From the NCBI GenBank assembly GCA_965228695.1, contig CBDDIB010000002.1:372001-436000 (forward strand): a stretch of DNA of 64,000 bases, read 5' to 3'. The position numbers and the translations under genes are program-made. Shown one piece after another: positions 34,186 to 43,145 of this stretch. Positions within the stretch are counted from its first letter, which is position 1, and each line of letters opens with the position of its first letter. This stretch comes from JAJFJD01 sp965228695. Its GTDB lineage: Bacteria > Pseudomonadota > Alphaproteobacteria > UBA8366. The notes under the pieces are model-generated. The model was not told the origin of the DNA, made no database searches, and saw nothing but the letters and a program-made list of their open reading frames with translations.

Positions 34186-34569
34186 CTATCGCAGGTCCGA
34201 CAGGATCTTGCTGATCTCATCGACAAGCGCGACGTTCGGTTGGTCGAGACAGACGCGGTCGCCGACGAGCCTTACGGCCGCCGGGGTCAGCGCCTGCCCT
34301 TCGCAGGGGCCGTCAATACAAACACCATCTTCCACGCGAAACAATGCGGCATGGCTATCGCAGAAAAGATGGGTGCCGCCATCGTCTTCGAAAAACTCGC
34401 CGATCTCGCTATCCAGCCGCGAAAATGCGTGCGGGCAGCGATTGACGTAACCGAATATTTGGCCGCCGCGGCGCGCGACGACCAGCCGTTGCGCCAAGTC
34501 CGGCCCTTCGACCGCGAAGCCGCGCGCGCCGCCGTCCGGAATATCGCCGAGGCGGCACAGTTCCAGCAT
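34186..34569 (-). CDS. Rieske [2Fe-2S] ferredoxin-like protein
   Basis: A 127-residue protein. The cluster ligands are C-P-H in NRCPHAFS and C-D-S-H in LFCDSHAALF, giving the C-x-H...C-x2-H Rieske pattern, followed by GPCEGQAL, where the usual sequence has a conserved Gly/Pro loop. Stand-alone Rieske proteins shuttle electrons to oxygenases or are the small subunit of nitrite reductase-like enzymes. No Rieske oxygenase is adjacent in the window, so the partner is unknown. It lies 10 bp downstream of a VOC protein on the same strand. Confidence 0.9.
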   Translation of the reverse strand: MLELCRLGDIPDGGARGFAVEGPDLAQRLVVARRGGQIFGYVNRCPHAFSRLDSEIGEFFEDDGGTHLFCDSHAALFRVEDGVCIDGPCEGQALTPAAVRLVGDRVCLDQPNVALVDEISKILSDLR

Positions 34570-34579
34570 GGTCGTGCAA

Positions 34580-34972
34580 TCAGCCGGGCTTGTGGGCCTG
34601 GTCGAAATATCCGTCCGGCGAAATTTCCGCGACGACGCCGAAGGGCGAGCGGAACTTGATCGGCAAGACGCCGGGCTGAGACAGGATTTCGCAGCCCATC
34701 TCCTTGAGCTTTTCGTGCGACCCTTCGAGGTCCGCGACCTCGACGCCGAAATGGTGGATGCACGGCCCGGGGCCCGCCAGACCGGCTTCGGGCGAGTCTT
34801 CGCTGTCGTATTCGATGATCGCGAGATCGATGACCCCGTCGGTGAGATGGCAGGAGGTATGGTCCCGCACTTTCGATTGCTTGAGTTCCTCGAACCCGAA
34901 GACTTCCTTGTAGAAGGCCTTGGCCTTGTTGACGTCGGGAACCTTGACCGCGATGTGATAGATCTTGGACAT
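34580..34972 (-). CDS. VOC (glyoxalase/bleomycin resistance) family protein
   Basis: A 130-residue protein with two beta-alpha-beta-beta-beta modules. It starts IYHIAVKVPDVNKAKAFYKE, with the first metal His in YHIAV, a second in IHHFGVEV and a Glu in FGVVAEISPDG. Length and motifs fit VOC metalloenzymes such as methylmalonyl-CoA epimerases and dioxygenase-like proteins, but also resistance-type members. It is paired with the Rieske gene (10 bp), so a shared small-molecule role is likely though unspecified. Confidence 0.88.
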   Translation of the reverse strand: MSKIYHIAVKVPDVNKAKAFYKEVFGFEELKQSKVRDHTSCHLTDGVIDLAIIEYDSEDSPEAGLAGPGPCIHHFGVEVADLEGSHEKLKEMGCEILSQPGVLPIKFRSPFGVVAEISPDGYFDQAHKPG

Positions 34973-35071
34973 ATGCCTGTCTCCGCCGTTTCCGTGACTG
35001 GGTTGGGGATAGTCTACGCCAGAAGCACGACCATCGGGAAATGCGTTTCGGTACCGGGGGGGTGCCGACAG

Positions 35072-36334
35072 TCATGCCGAACGGCCGGCATCCTGACTCG
35101 GTTTGCGGTCTTCGGCCGTGCGATAGACCATCATCGCCACGATGAGGACACACGCGATGAAGGCGAAGGCCGCCCGATACGCGATCGCGGGTGCGGCCGC
35201 CCCGCCGCCGGCGAAACCGCCCACGATAAGCCCTGTCGCGATCTGCATCACGGCCACGCCCGCCACCATCGACGTGTTCACCGTGGTCACCCCACGCCCG
35301 ACCAAGCGCGCCGGAAACAGCGACCGGCCATGCGCCATCATCGCAACCCGGTGCCCGCCGAGATAGCCGATCACCGCGAACAGGACCGTCACGACCCAGA
35401 GCGGCGGACGGTCGAGCAGGGCCAGGATTACGAAGGCCGCGGCCAAGGCGCCGCAGCTCGCCATCACCACGCCCTTGCGCGTGTCGAACCGTCTGTCCAT
35501 CGGCCCGTAGCTTAGCGAGCCGGCCAGCATCGCCGTCGCCATCACCAGCATCACGTTGCCGCGCGCGATGGCGTCCAGGCCGTAGACATCGTTCAACATC
35601 GGCGCGCCCCACAGGCCGAAGACGCAGAGCGCGCTGCTGTATCCGACGAAGGAAATCGCCAGCACCGGCCCGATCCCGGGCATGCGCAACGCCTCGCCGA
35701 CGCCGCGCAGCATCTCGCGGAAACTTTCACCGGCGGCATGGTCGCGCGCTTCACCCGGCGGCGCGTCGCGGACGCCGATCCAGGCCACCGCGGTCAACAC
35801 GGCCGCGACCCCGGCGGCGATCAAAAATGCGTCTCGCCAGCCGACGCTTTCCGCCAGCGACGCAAAGGGCGTGGCGGCCAGCAGATGCCCGGTCTCGCCG
35901 CCGCCGATGATGATCCCGGCGAAGGTGGCGTATCGGTCCGGCGGGAACCACCGGGCGCAGACGACCAACGATCCGACCAGCACGCCCGCACAGCCGACCC
36001 CCATGCAGATGCGCGCCACGGTTAGGCCCGTCAATCCATCCGCCCGCGCGAACAGGACCGCGCCCGCCACGGCCAACAGCAGCAGGCTGGACACGGTGCG
36101 CCGCGGCCCGAACCGATCGAGCAGCATGCCGATGGGGATCTGCGCCGCGCCGAAGGAGACGAAGAACGCGCCCGTCAGCAGACCCAGGTCGCCGGGCGTC
36201 AAACTCAAGTCGCGCATCAGGTCGGGGGCCACCACGGCATGCGACGCGCGGAAGAACTGGCTGACCACATAGACGCTGCAAAGCGTGGCGACGATTCGGA
36301 CGGCCGCGCTTTTCGAAGAGGACTGCTCGGACAT
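35072..36334 (-). CDS. MFS transporter
   Basis: A 420-residue twelve-span protein starting MSEQSSSKSAAVRIVATLC. Motif A is at GMLLDRFGPRRT, and motif C-like glycines occur in GAFFVSFGAAQIPIGM. The N-terminus matches the nitrate/oxalate or sugar-phosphate antiporter style, but substrate assignment is not possible. ATG 36334 is preferred over an upstream start at 36445 whose 37 residues are low-complexity. It is divergent from the TauE/SafE gene across a 200-bp gap that should contain both promoters. Confidence 0.85.
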   Translation of the reverse strand: MSEQSSSKSAAVRIVATLCSVYVVSQFFRASHAVVAPDLMRDLSLTPGDLGLLTGAFFVSFGAAQIPIGMLLDRFGPRRTVSSLLLLAVAGAVLFARADGLTGLTVARICMGVGCAGVLVGSLVVCARWFPPDRYATFAGIIIGGGETGHLLAATPFASLAESVGWRDAFLIAAGVAAVLTAVAWIGVRDAPPGEARDHAAGESFREMLRGVGEALRMPGIGPVLAISFVGYSSALCVFGLWGAPMLNDVYGLDAIARGNVMLVMATAMLAGSLSYGPMDRRFDTRKGVVMASCGALAAAFVILALLDRPPLWVVTVLFAVIGYLGGHRVAMMAHGRSLFPARLVGRGVTTVNTSMVAGVAVMQIATGLIVGGFAGGGAAAPAIAYRAAFAFIACVLIVAMMVYRTAEDRKPSQDAGRSA

Positions 36335-36534
36335 TCGCGCGACGGTGGCGCGGTATCCGGCGGTTGTCAACGCTTCGGCCGGCCGCCCCGCCGAACCTTG
36401 GGGCGTTTTGCGCCGGCCGCCCGCGGCGGTATAGTGGCCGCCCATCGACCCCCGCTACCGCGCGACGCCCGGACCGGATGAACCCGGCTCGCGGGCCAGC
36501 CGGCCACCGCTCAAGAAATAAGCACAAGGACGCG

Positions 36535-37323
36535 ATGAGTTTCGATTTCGTACCGTTCGGGGAAATCGACGGCTTGGCCGTCGCAGCGCTCGTGGCCGTT
36601 TACTTCATGGCGTTTTTCATCCGCGGCATTATCGGGTTCGGCTCGGCCATGCCGGCCGTCTTGGGCAGCGCCTGGATACTGCCGCCGCACGATGCCGTGC
36701 TGATCGCATTGCTGACATCGGTCTTCGCGCAGGTTCAATTGCTGCCGCAAGGGTTCCGCGACGCCAATTGGAAGATCACCAAGCCCTTGATTGCGGGAAC
36801 GATCCTGTCGGTGGCCATCGGCGTTTGGATTTTCGCATCCCTGAAAGCCGCCTGGCTGACCATCGTGCTGGGCCTCATCCTGAGCATCGCCGTCCTGATC
36901 GACATGGCGCGGCTGACGCAGCGCATGGCCGCCGTGTTGCAGCTCGACCGGTTTTCGGTCGCCTTCTCGCTCGCCAGTATCGCGGGGCTGATGGCGGGGA
37001 TCGCGGGCGCCGGTTCGAACTACTTTCTATCGGTCTACATCCGCTGGGCCGCGCCGGAGCCGCGGGCCTTTCGGGCGACCAATATCGTGACATCCGGCGC
37101 GATGACGCTGTGGCGCTGCTGCGTCACGCTGTTCGCCGGCCTGCTGACGATCAAGCTCGCTGTCGAATCGCTGCTGGTGATGCCCGCCGTCTACGCCGGC
37201 GCCTGGGCGGGCCGGGTCATGGGCGAGCGTCTGTCGGCGGAGCGGTATTTCGGCCTGTTCCGCTGGGTTTTGCTGGCGGCGGCTGTGGCGTTGATCTGGA
37301 AGGGCGCAAGCGCCCTCGATTGA
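36535..37323 (+). CDS. TauE/SafE family sulfite exporter-like permease
   Basis: A 262-residue membrane protein with about eight spans. The N-terminal repeat has FIRGIIGFGSAMPAVLG and the second half has MAGIAGAGSNYFLSVYIRW, the paired G-x-G-G/S motifs of TauE/SafE carriers. Members export sulfite or sulfonates, or take up organic anions. AAGGA lies four bases before ATG 36535. It is the first of seven co-directional genes, and is 146 bp upstream of a TauD dioxygenase, a setting that fits sulfite release from sulfonates. Confidence 0.85.
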   Translation: MSFDFVPFGEIDGLAVAALVAVYFMAFFIRGIIGFGSAMPAVLGSAWILPPHDAVLIALLTSVFAQVQLLPQGFRDANWKITKPLIAGTILSVAIGVWIFASLKAAWLTIVLGLILSIAVLIDMARLTQRMAAVLQLDRFSVAFSLASIAGLMAGIAGAGSNYFLSVYIRWAAPEPRAFRATNIVTSGAMTLWRCCVTLFAGLLTIKLAVESLLVMPAVYAGAWAGRVMGERLSAERYFGLFRWVLLAAAVALIWKGASALD

Positions 37324-37469
37324 GGGCCCAATCGCGCCGGAAAATTTGCGCCGCGCCGTGCCCGCGCCGTATAGTTCCCGGATCAATCCGGACCATCGTC
37401 AGTCGCGCCGCCGCATCCGCTGCCTTGACCTGCCGCGCCGGCCGCCTGATGGCATCAGGAGACGGCATC

Positions 37470-38315
37470 ATGCTTCAAATCAATCGTTTAAGCGAGGCGC
37501 TCGGCGCCGAAGTGATCGACCTGGACCCGAGCCGGAATCTGTCCGCCGACGAAGCGGTTGCGCTGAACGAGGCATTCTTCGAACACCTGCTGCTCTGCAT
37601 CCGATGCGATCCTTTATCCGCCGAGGATTTCGCCGAATTCGGGCGCCAATTCGGGACGCCGCAGCTTCAACTCCTGCGCAAGCGCCGCCACGGCGACGTG
37701 CCGGAAGTGTCCGTCCTGGAATCGACCTACAGCAGTGCGGACGACAAGCCGAACGACATGCAAATGATGCGGCTGTCCGGATGGCATACGGACGACTCCT
37801 ATTTCGCGAAGCCGGCCAAGGCGACGATGTACCAGTCGCTCAAGATTCCCGAGTCCGGCGGGGAGACCCGCTTCTGCAACATGCGGCAGGCCTATGACGA
37901 CTTGTCCGACACGATGAAGGCCCGATTGGACGGGCTGAAGACCGTGCACAGCTATGACACGATGCGTGCGCCCGCCCGCGCGGCGGCCCGCAACGCGGTC
38001 GAGGCCTCCGAAACGCCGGATGTGCTGCACCCGCTGATCCGAACCCACGAGGACACCGGACGCAAGGCGATCTACCTCAATTCGAACCGTACCGACCGGA
38101 TCGTCGACATGGACCGGGAGGAGAGCGACGCCCTGCTCGACGAACTGTTCGACCACGTCACGCAGCCGAAATACCAATATCACCACGAATGGCGGATCGG
38201 CGACGTCCTGCTCTGGGACAACCGATGCCTGATGCATTCGGTCAACATGGACTTCCCGGTCGGGCAGCCCCGCCTGCATCAACGCTTGCTGTTGGAGGGC
38301 GGGGTGCCGGTCTAG
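37470..38315 (+). CDS. TauD/TfdA family dioxygenase
   Basis: A 281-residue Fe(II)/2-oxoglutarate dioxygenase. Iron ligands are His106 and Asp108 in SGWHTDDSY and His256 in NRCLMHSVNM; the 2-oxoglutarate Arg is in RLHQRLLLEGG. The N-terminus begins LQINRLSEALGAEVIDLD, the normal start of the family. AGGAGA sits about seven bases upstream of ATG 37470. It is followed by the four-domain rhodanese gene after 195 bp and by a second TauD relative. Taurine-type C-S cleavage is one option; the pocket residues do not tell me the substrate. Confidence 0.92.
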   Translation: MLQINRLSEALGAEVIDLDPSRNLSADEAVALNEAFFEHLLLCIRCDPLSAEDFAEFGRQFGTPQLQLLRKRRHGDVPEVSVLESTYSSADDKPNDMQMMRLSGWHTDDSYFAKPAKATMYQSLKIPESGGETRFCNMRQAYDDLSDTMKARLDGLKTVHSYDTMRAPARAAARNAVEASETPDVLHPLIRTHEDTGRKAIYLNSNRTDRIVDMDREESDALLDELFDHVTQPKYQYHHEWRIGDVLLWDNRCLMHSVNMDFPVGQPRLHQRLLLEGGVPV

Positions 38316-38510
38316 CGCGCGGCGCGCACCGGAGGAACCGCAAGGGCATGCATTCCCGACACGGTTCGAGTATCGTCGAGCTAAGCGGCGACGGGCGACT
38401 CCACGAAAAACCGGCGCATGCATCGAATCCCGCCAACGGGCCGCGCACAGTTCAGACGGCCCATCCATACGACAATGACAACTAGCCCCAAGCCTCGGGA
38501 GACACCGCAT

Positions 38511-40103
38511 ATGACCAACCGGCTCAACGCGCAAACCCTCAAAGCCATGATCACGGACGGCGAGGAAATTGCCTTGCTCGATGTCCGCGAGGACGGGCAG
38601 TTCGGCGAAGGCCATCTGCTGTTCACGGTGCCCGCGCCCTACAGCGTGCTGGAGATCCGCCTGGGCGCGATCATGGCGCGCAAATCCACGCGGACGGTGC
38701 TGGTCGACGACGGCGACGGCGTCGCCGAGAAGGCCGCCGCACGGATGGCCGAACTGGGATTCACCGATGTCTCGATCCTCGAGGGCGGCGTACCGGCTTG
38801 GGCCGACGCGGGATACGAAATCTTCAAAGGCGTCAACGTTCCCTGCAAGGCGTTCGGCGAGGTGGTCGAGCATGCCGTGCATACGCCGTCGATTTCGGCC
38901 GAAGAGCTGAACGCCATGTTCGAGAAGAACGAGGACCTGGTGGTCGTCGATGGCCGCACGCCCGCAGAATACAAGCGCATGAGCATTCCGAACGGGATCA
39001 GCGTGCCGAACGCGGAACTCGTCTACCGCATCCAGGAACTGGCCCCGTCGCCGGACACGACGGTGGTGGTCAACTGCGCCGGCCGGACCCGCAGCATCAT
39101 CGGCGCCCAGACCCTTATCAACGCGAAGATTCCCAACAAGGTGGTCGCGCTGCGCGCTGGGACAATGGGCTGGAACCTCGCCGGATTCGAGTTGGATCAT
39201 GGCGCGACACGCCGCTACCCCGAGGTGTCCGACGAGGGCATGAAGGTCGCGCGACAGCGCGCGGCGGACATGGTCGCGCGCTACAACATCAAGAAGACCG
39301 ATCTCGCGACGGTCGACAAATGGCGCCGCGATACCGGCCGCAGCCTCCATCTGCTCGACGTGCGCGACCAAGCCGAATACGAAGCGGGGCATCTGCCCGG
39401 CGCAGTGCATGCGCCGGGCGGGCAGCTGGTGCAAGCGACGGATGCGTGGATCGGCACCAAAGGCGCCCGCGTCGTGCTGACCGACGACACAGAAATCCGC
39501 GCGATCACCGCCGCGCACTGGCTCGTGCAGATGGGTTGGGATGTGTACGTCCTCGAAGGCGGTATCGGCGACGCCGGCACCGAAACCGGCATGCCGGCGC
39601 GCAACGTCCTCGGCCTGGACGACATCGACGTGGATACGATCACGCCGCAAGATTTGTCGAAAGCCCTCGCCGACGGCACCGCCGTTGCCGTCGATATGGA
39701 CCTGTCGGGCAAATACCGGGACCAGCGCCTGCCGGGCGCACACTGGGGCATCCGGCCGCGGCTCGGCCGGCTCGCCGCCGAGCTTCCCGCCGGCAAGACC
39801 GTCGTGCTCTATTCCGAACACGAAACCCGCGCCCGCCTTGCCGTTGCCGACATGCGCGCCGCGACCGACGCGCCGATCGCCGTCCTCGCCGGCGGCCGCG
39901 AAGCCTGGGTCGCCGCGGGCCTGCCGACGGAATCATCGGGTGGCGCGCCGGCTGATTCCGAACGGATCGATTTCCTGTTCTTCGTTCATGATCGTCACGA
40001 CGGGAACGAGCAGGCGATGCGCGACTATCTGAGCTGGGAGGAACAGCTGCCCGCCCAGATCGACAACGACGGCGACGCGGATTTCACCGTCATCGCCCCG
40101 TAA
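38511..40103 (+). CDS. four-domain rhodanese-like sulfurtransferase
   Basis: A 530-residue protein with four tandem rhodanese domains, at about residues 8-104, 127-228, 264-356 and 376-471, plus a 45-residue acidic tail. Each has the LLDVR/VDGRT-type start and the GG...W..AG-type end. Only domain 2 has the catalytic loop (VNCAGRTRS, Cys189). The matching positions are Asp in domain 1 (VDDGDG), Asp in domain 3 (TDDTE) and Ser in domain 4 (YSEHE), so three domains are inactive or structural. Likely a sulfur carrier or transferase from a thiol or thiosulfate donor. CGGGAGA precedes ATG 38511; the next gene starts 21 bp after the stop. Confidence 0.92.
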   Translation: MTNRLNAQTLKAMITDGEEIALLDVREDGQFGEGHLLFTVPAPYSVLEIRLGAIMARKSTRTVLVDDGDGVAEKAAARMAELGFTDVSILEGGVPAWADAGYEIFKGVNVPCKAFGEVVEHAVHTPSISAEELNAMFEKNEDLVVVDGRTPAEYKRMSIPNGISVPNAELVYRIQELAPSPDTTVVVNCAGRTRSIIGAQTLINAKIPNKVVALRAGTMGWNLAGFELDHGATRRYPEVSDEGMKVARQRAADMVARYNIKKTDLATVDKWRRDTGRSLHLLDVRDQAEYEAGHLPGAVHAPGGQLVQATDAWIGTKGARVVLTDDTEIRAITAAHWLVQMGWDVYVLEGGIGDAGTETGMPARNVLGLDDIDVDTITPQDLSKALADGTAVAVDMDLSGKYRDQRLPGAHWGIRPRLGRLAAELPAGKTVVLYSEHETRARLAVADMRAATDAPIAVLAGGREAWVAAGLPTESSGGAPADSERIDFLFFVHDRHDGNEQAMRDYLSWEEQLPAQIDNDGDADFTVIAP

Positions 40104-40124
40104 GCAACCGGCCGGAGACCCACA

Positions 40125-40967
40125 ATGACCGTCACGATAACCCCCCTGGCCGAGAATGCCGGCGCGGAAATCACCGGCCTCGATCTGCGCGACGACATCG
40201 ACGCGAAGACGGCCAAACAGCTCAACGATGCCTTCGTCGACCGGGTCGCGTTGGTGTTCCGCGACCAGACACTGACGCCGCAGGAGTTCGTGAAGGGCGC
40301 CAGCATCTTCGGCACGCCGATGAAGCAATTGCTGGCGCAATATCATCTGCCTGGTTGCCCCGAGGTCGGCACCGTGTCGAACCGGGACCGCGACACCAAG
40401 GGCGACGGCAAGATCCTGATCCGCGGGACCACGTGGCATACCGACCACTCGAACAAGGAGGTGCCGCCCAAGGCGACATCGCTCTACGCCGTCGAGCTGC
40501 CGGACAGCGGCGGCGACACGGAATTCACCAATACCTGCGCCGCCTATGACGCCCTGCCGGACGCCACCAAGAAACGCATCGACGGCCTGCAGGCGGTGCA
40601 TGCCTACCTCAGCAGCCGGACACCCCGGAAATTGCCGAAACGCACCAAGGAAGAGGAAACCGCGAGTCCCGACATGATCCAACCGCTGGTCCGCACGCAT
40701 CCCGACTCCGGCCGCAAGGCGCTGTATCTGAATCCGGTGCGGATCGAGGAATTCGTCGGCGTCGAAAAAGAAGAGGGCTTCGCGCTGCTCGGCGAGCTGA
40801 TGGCGCATGCCACCGAGGATCGTTTCATCTACCGCCACACGTGGCGGCACGGCGACATGGTGATTTGGGATAACCGCTGTTCGATGCACCAGGCTCATAC
40901 CGACTACGATATGAGCCAGCGTCGTCTGCTGCACAGGCTGATGTTGGAAGGCACGAAGCCGGTCTAG
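40125..40967 (+). CDS. TauD/TfdA family dioxygenase
   Basis: A 280-residue enzyme. Iron ligands are His105 and Asp107 in TTWHTDHSN and His255 in RCSMHQAHTD, with Arg266 and Arg271 in the RRLLHRLMLEG end, matching the numbering of E. coli TauD. It is about as long as the previous TauD relative but differs in the substrate loop (GKILIRG, PRKLPKRT). It starts 21 bp after the rhodanese gene and 32 bp before the substrate-binding-like gene, so co-transcription with both is very likely. Oxidation of an anionic small substrate is inferred. Confidence 0.92.
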   Translation: MTVTITPLAENAGAEITGLDLRDDIDAKTAKQLNDAFVDRVALVFRDQTLTPQEFVKGASIFGTPMKQLLAQYHLPGCPEVGTVSNRDRDTKGDGKILIRGTTWHTDHSNKEVPPKATSLYAVELPDSGGDTEFTNTCAAYDALPDATKKRIDGLQAVHAYLSSRTPRKLPKRTKEEETASPDMIQPLVRTHPDSGRKALYLNPVRIEEFVGVEKEEGFALLGELMAHATEDRFIYRHTWRHGDMVIWDNRCSMHQAHTDYDMSQRRLLHRLMLEGTKPV

Positions 40968-40999
40968 CCGCCGGTCCGGGATACGAAGGAGACGACGCG

Positions 41000-41887
41000 G
41001 TGGCCACGATCCGCATCATGTTCAGCCGATTCTCGGCATTCTACAGCCCGTTGATCTGCACCTTCGCCGCCGGCTATCTGCGCGACGAAGGCCTGGACGC
41101 GGAATACGGCGTGGCGACGCCGGACCGGTCCGCCGGCGACGCGATCGAGGGCGGGTCCCATCACATCACGCAATACGCGGTCTCCGCCAGTTGGGCCGCG
41201 ATCGAGGCAGGGCGATCCTCGCCGATCGTGCATTTCGCCCAAATCAACCGGACGGACGGCTTCTTCATCGCCGGCAAGGACCCGGATCCGGGCTTCACCT
41301 GGGACAAGCTGGCGGGCAAGCGCGTCCTGGTCGATCACGGCGCACAGCCGCTGGCGATGTTCAAATACGGGCTGCACCGCATGGGGGTCGACTTCCACAG
41401 TATCGAGGCGATCGACATGGGCGGCGGCGACGCCATGGAGGCGGCCTTCCGCGCCCGCCGCGCCGACTATGTGCATCTGCAAGGGCCGGCGCCGCAGCAG
41501 ATCGAGAAGGACGGCGCCGGGCATATCGTGGCCTCGGTCGGCGAAGCGGTCGGCCCGGTGGCTTTCAGCAGCCTGGCCGCCACGCGCGACTGGCTCGCGA
41601 CCGACATGGCGCAGGCTTTCATGCGCGCCTACCGGAAGGCGCGCGCCTTCGTCATCGAGACGCCCGCGGCCGAGGTCGCCAAGGTCGAGCGGGATTTCTT
41701 CCCCGGTACCGATCCGGAAGTCCTGGCCAAAACGATCGCGTTCTACCAGGGTCTCGGCAATTGGCACCCGTCGGTCGAGATCGGCCGCGACTCCTACGAA
41801 ACCGCCCTCGACGTGTTCGAACATAGCGGCCTGATCACCCGCCGGCATGCCTATGACGACGTCTGTGCGGCGCCGCCGGATGCGTAG
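41000..41887 (+). CDS. substrate-binding-protein fold, NMT1/THI5-like, no signal peptide
   Basis: A protein of 295 residues from GTG 41000 after AAGGAGA. The fold looks like periplasmic binding proteins of the SsuA/THI5 type (RFSAFYSPLICTFAAGYLRD, WDKLAGKRVLVDHGA, EAAFRARRADYVHLQG). There is no export signal, lipobox or adjacent ABC permease or ATPase. Intracellular members of this fold include the pyrimidine-precursor synthase THI5 and the decarboxylase-type enzymes such as 4,5-dihydroxyphthalate decarboxylase, so an enzymatic role is as likely as transport. MFS transporter follows by 9 bp. Confidence 0.8.
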   Translation: MATIRIMFSRFSAFYSPLICTFAAGYLRDEGLDAEYGVATPDRSAGDAIEGGSHHITQYAVSASWAAIEAGRSSPIVHFAQINRTDGFFIAGKDPDPGFTWDKLAGKRVLVDHGAQPLAMFKYGLHRMGVDFHSIEAIDMGGGDAMEAAFRARRADYVHLQGPAPQQIEKDGAGHIVASVGEAVGPVAFSSLAATRDWLATDMAQAFMRAYRKARAFVIETPAAEVAKVERDFFPGTDPEVLAKTIAFYQGLGNWHPSVEIGRDSYETALDVFEHSGLITRRHAYDDVCAAPPDA

Positions 41888-41896
41888 ACGCGGCGC

Positions 41897-43123
41897 GTGA
41901 CGAGACCGTCCCCCGATACCGGCCGCGCCGAGAATCCGTGGCGCACCCGGCTCGCCGTGCTGACCCTGGCCCATGTCACGGGCACCCTGCACATCACGAC
42001 GCTGACCGTGATGGCGCCGGTCATCAAGGAAGACCTCACCCTCACCTTCGCGCAGGTCGGCCTGCTGGTCACCGCCTACAGCGTCGGCCAAGTCACCGGC
42101 TCGATCCCCGCGGGCACGCTGACCGACCGGGTCGGCGTCGGCTGGGCGTTGGTCATCGCGCATCTTTTCATGATCGCCGGCGCCGTGACGCTGACCCAGG
42201 CCGACGGCGCCGCGATTGCCATGGCGGCCATGCTGATGACCGGCTGGGGCTACGCCATCGTCAATCCGGCGACCGCGAAGGGCGTGTTCGATTCCTTCCC
42301 GCCGGAGCGGCGCGCCACGGCCATGGGGGTCAAGCAAACCGGCGTGCCGATCGGCGGGGTCACGGCGGCAGTGCTCGGCTCCTTCGCAACCGCCGACGGA
42401 TGGCCGTTGATCACCGCCGGCGTCGCGATCATCACCGTCGCCGGCGGGTTATGCTGCCTCGCCATCGTCGAGCGGCCCAGACCCCGGTCCGGCGCGACGA
42501 CAGCCACACGATCCGGCACCTTGCGCGAGGTCATGGGCGACATGAATTTCGGCCGCTTCGTGCTGACCAACTTTCTCTACAATTTCGGACAGGCAAGCTT
42601 CTTCGCCTACCTGACGCTGTTCGTCCGGCAAGGCGCGCAGGCGAGCCAGGAAGTCGCCGGCCTGTGCTACGGCATCGCGCAAATATGCAGCGTCGCCGCG
42701 CGCCTCGGCTGGGGTGCGGTCAGCGATATTCTGTTCAAGGGCCGGCGGAAAGCGCTCACTCTTGCCCTCGGCGCATCCGCCGCCGCATTTCTGACCACCA
42801 TGATCCTCGTCGGGCCGGGCTGGGGTATCGCGCTCGGCATCGGCCTGTCCGCCGCATTGGGCGCCACCATCGCATCCTATGCACCGCTGATGCAGACGAT
42901 GGCGACCGAGGCCGTCCAGCCGCGGCTGACCGGATCGGCGGTCGGTTACAACATGGTCGGCACATCGATGGGCAGTATCGTCGGCCCGCCGGTGTTCGGT
43001 GCGATCGTCGATTTGACAGGCGCCTTCGAAAGCGGCTGGCTGTTATGCGCCGCTTTGGTAACCCTGGGCGTTATCGTGATGGCGACGGGGTTTCAGGAGC
43101 GCGGCGGCGCGAGCGGAAAATGA
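41897..43123 (+). CDS. MFS transporter
   Basis: A 408-residue twelve-span carrier, GTG 41897. Motif A is GTLTDRVGVGW and motif C lies in TGVPIGGVTAAVLGSF; GVKQTGVPIGG is typical of anion:cation or organic-acid MFS members. It is 9 bp downstream of the substrate-binding-like gene and is the natural importer for this gene block. Substrate inferred to be the compound processed by the two TauD enzymes, with no direct evidence. Confidence 0.88.
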   Translation: MTRPSPDTGRAENPWRTRLAVLTLAHVTGTLHITTLTVMAPVIKEDLTLTFAQVGLLVTAYSVGQVTGSIPAGTLTDRVGVGWALVIAHLFMIAGAVTLTQADGAAIAMAAMLMTGWGYAIVNPATAKGVFDSFPPERRATAMGVKQTGVPIGGVTAAVLGSFATADGWPLITAGVAIITVAGGLCCLAIVERPRPRSGATTATRSGTLREVMGDMNFGRFVLTNFLYNFGQASFFAYLTLFVRQGAQASQEVAGLCYGIAQICSVAARLGWGAVSDILFKGRRKALTLALGASAAAFLTTMILVGPGWGIALGIGLSAALGATIASYAPLMQTMATEAVQPRLTGSAVGYNMVGTSMGSIVGPPVFGAIVDLTGAFESGWLLCAALVTLGVIVMATGFQERGGASGK

Positions 43124-43145
43124 TGGCAAGACGGAGCGAACAGAC

